From Cryomorphaceae bacterium (GTDB lineage: Bacteria; Bacteroidota; Bacteroidia; Flavobacteriales_D; Crocinitomicaceae): DNA of 8,085 bases. Position numbers and translations under genes: made by a program. Under the pieces are notes generated by a model. The model saw nothing but the letters and a program-made list of their open reading frames with translations. It did not search any database and had not been told where the DNA came from. Location: contig JAIXRD010000019.1 of NCBI GenBank assembly GCA_027485365.1, positions 1 to 8,085 of the forward strand. The letters run 5' to 3'. Below are positions 7,801 through 8,085 of the stretch, one piece after another; positions within the stretch are counted from its first letter, which is position 1, and the number at the start of each line of letters is the position of its first letter.

Positions 7801-8085
7801 TGTCCGCAGTATGTATTCTGTTTTCCGCTGCTACAATTTGATTTGTATGGGCATCTATGTAAATGAACTGTCTAGACAACGGCTCGTCCGCATAAACATC
7901 TACCCCATAAACCAAGGAAGTTGTATTGGCCGAAGGGTTCGTGTACCACATCAATTGAGGTGCGGGATAATAACTAGCCTCGCTGCCTTGTTCCATTTTG
8001 AGTAAGGCTTCTTCTTCAGGCATCTCCCACTTATAACGCGTTGCATTCACATGATTCAACGCTGTTTCTATCACTTGGTCGCTTG
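4826..8085 (-). CDS. secreted M4 (thermolysin-like) metallopeptidase with PKD, CUB and T9SS sorting domains (5' end outside window)
   Basis: The reading frame is still open at the right edge. The codon at 8072-8074 is GTG, preceded in frame by Ser-Asp-Gln codons, so it is probably internal; the signal peptide and early propeptide lie outside. Counting that codon as residue 1, about 1-92 are the end of a PepSY/FTP-type propeptide and about 93-410 the M4 catalytic domain. The zinc site is complete: HEIAH (231-235), third ligand E255 in ESGALNESFSD, and the catalytic His H320 in GGVHTNSG, with thermolysin-like spacing. After it come PKD (about 417-497, FGDG 451-454), CUB (about 502-621, LYIYDG 566-571), PKD (about 628-706), an Ig-like segment (about 709-770), an unnamed module (about 772-908), a third PKD (about 915-993) and a type A T9SS sorting domain (about 1003-1082) starting WLLYPNPANEG. 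The likely role is an extracellular or surface-bound protease activated by propeptide removal. It converges on topB with overlapping stops. Confidence 0.95.
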   Translation of the reverse strand, partial: SDQVIETALNHVNATRYKWEMPEEEALLKMEQGSEASYYPAPQLMWYTNPSANTTSLVYGVDVYADEPLSRQFIYIDAHTNQIVAAENRIHTADSNGIAVTAYSGNRVMVADYFASQFRLRETGRGNGIQTFDLNNTSNYGAAVDFIDADNYWNNTVNQDHFAGDAHWGAEMTYDYFWQIHNRNSIDGNGFLLKSYMHYNTNYNNAFWDGQRMTYGDGNGTTFTPLTAIDITAHEIAHGLTSNTSNLVYANESGALNESFSDIFGVSVEAFANNNVLNWIMGEDATPNGNGIRSMSNPSAFADPDTYLGTNYYTGTQDNGGVHTNSGVQNFWFYLLTVGGTGTNDINNAYNVSGLGIVDAARIAFRNNTFYLTPNSDYQDARFYAVQSAIDLFGACSPEVMSTTNAWYAVGVGPAFSYTVNADFSTAFQDYCQSPALVNFTNESFNAGSFQWNFGDGTTSSALNPSHTYQNPGLYSVSLIASGGACGTDTLVLVDYINVDPSLPCAITMNPAGLNQTQTSCTGTLFDPGGAAANYQDLVTSEITIAPIGAASITLNFSSFDLEANYDYLYIYDGPNNTSPLIGQYTGNTLPNAGVINSTYGAVNLKFFSDTYVTNAGFVMTWACQIPTNPPVADFQANAVTSCTGDIDFYDQSTGGPTSWAWDFGDGGTSSLQFPSHVYTQDGQFTVTLIAGNAFGTDTISFAQYITINRPDAPLSADVIICSPDSVTVNATANGSMSYFDAEFDGNLLTTGPSYSTFLQQTDTVWIESVENNLSQYLGPLNNSFGTGGQHNNASTQYMIFTVNEPLTIVSAWVNAGAAGDRTITLWDASGNQLDSRFLNIPAGGSRISLNFHVEPGVNYRMGGAQMNLYRNNAGVVFPYQIPGLVSITGSSAGGAFYYYFYDWEVVKDPCISPRTPVQLIMDEVTANATMNTLGMTATVSANSCLNANQYAWDFGNNNSSNGFSPSHTYSVPGVYTVTLVASNANCSDTTTFEVIADNASLTELNGSNWLLYPNPANEGLNVEFTYGIAQSVSIVDAAGRVVLECPILSSLSYLNISGLARGTYRVVASFGDGTKSVKPFVKQD
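4829..5068 (-). other. T9SS type A C-terminal sorting domain of the M4 protease
   Basis: These are the last 80 residues (about 1003-1082) of the protease. They begin with the typical YPNPA motif (1010-1014), continue with SIVDAAGRVV (1031-1040) and NISGLARGTYRV (1053-1064), and end in a short basic/polar tail. This arrangement is the standard Bacteroidota Por/type IX secretion sorting domain, which directs outer-membrane translocation and is usually cleaved off with attachment to the surface or release. It is the strongest lineage marker in the window. Confidence 0.93.

Noticed and set aside
7541..8005. 154-codon open frame on the plus strand
   Set aside because: It lies wholly antisense to the propeptide and catalytic domain of the M4 protease, whose frame is supported by conserved motifs. 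Its translation shows an isoleucine/arginine-rich composition with no recognisable domain, as expected of a shadow frame.
8072..8074. GTG as the true start codon of the protease
   Set aside because: The frame continues upstream to the window edge without a stop, no signal peptide follows the GTG, and the sequence begins in the middle of a propeptide domain.
1..8085. Novel defence, mobile or CRISPR-like system
   Set aside because: Every large reading frame is a recognisable housekeeping, redox or secretion-related gene. No transposase, integrase, spaced repeats or nuclease-helicase clusters were seen.

Overview
The window looks like chromosomal DNA from a member of the Bacteroidota, most likely a Flavobacteriales-type organism. 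The evidence is a C-terminal type IX secretion (T9SS) sorting domain on a large secreted metalloprotease, a Bacteroidota-style DsbD preceded by a separate DsbD-alpha-like protein, moderately AT-rich DNA, and no obvious strong Shine-Dalgarno sequences. The lineage is inferred from protein features only; no rRNA or other phylogenetic marker is complete here.

Plus strand, 1-4829: five genes read in the same direction and are tightly packed. They are the 3' end of tsaD (tRNA t6A modification), a short conserved-looking protein of unknown function (280-555), a small periplasmic protein with a DsbD N-terminal-like domain (565-1014), full-length dsbD (1017-3059) and a topB-type DNA topoisomerase III (3060-4829). 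The gaps are 51, 9, 2 and 0 nt, so at least the last four are probably one operon. The two Dsb genes plausibly work together, with electrons passing from the cytoplasm through the DsbD membrane domain to periplasmic acceptor domains. TopB acts on DNA and has no evident functional link to them; its stop-to-start contact with dsbD suggests shared expression.

Minus strand, 4826-8085: a single very long gene runs leftward and is cut by the right edge of the window. It encodes an M4 (thermolysin-like) zinc metallopeptidase with part of its propeptide, a complete catalytic site, three PKD domains, a CUB domain, an Ig-like segment, an unnamed aromatic-rich module, and a T9SS C-terminal sorting domain. 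It is expected to be exported across the outer membrane and to degrade extracellular protein. It converges on topB, and the two stop codons overlap in a TTAA.

There is no gene-free stretch over 300 bases. I saw no tRNA, rRNA, CRISPR array, insertion sequence or phage gene. I did not find a convincing new multi-gene system. The most interesting points are the unnamed module of the protease, the doubled DsbD-alpha domain, and the small protein of unknown function.
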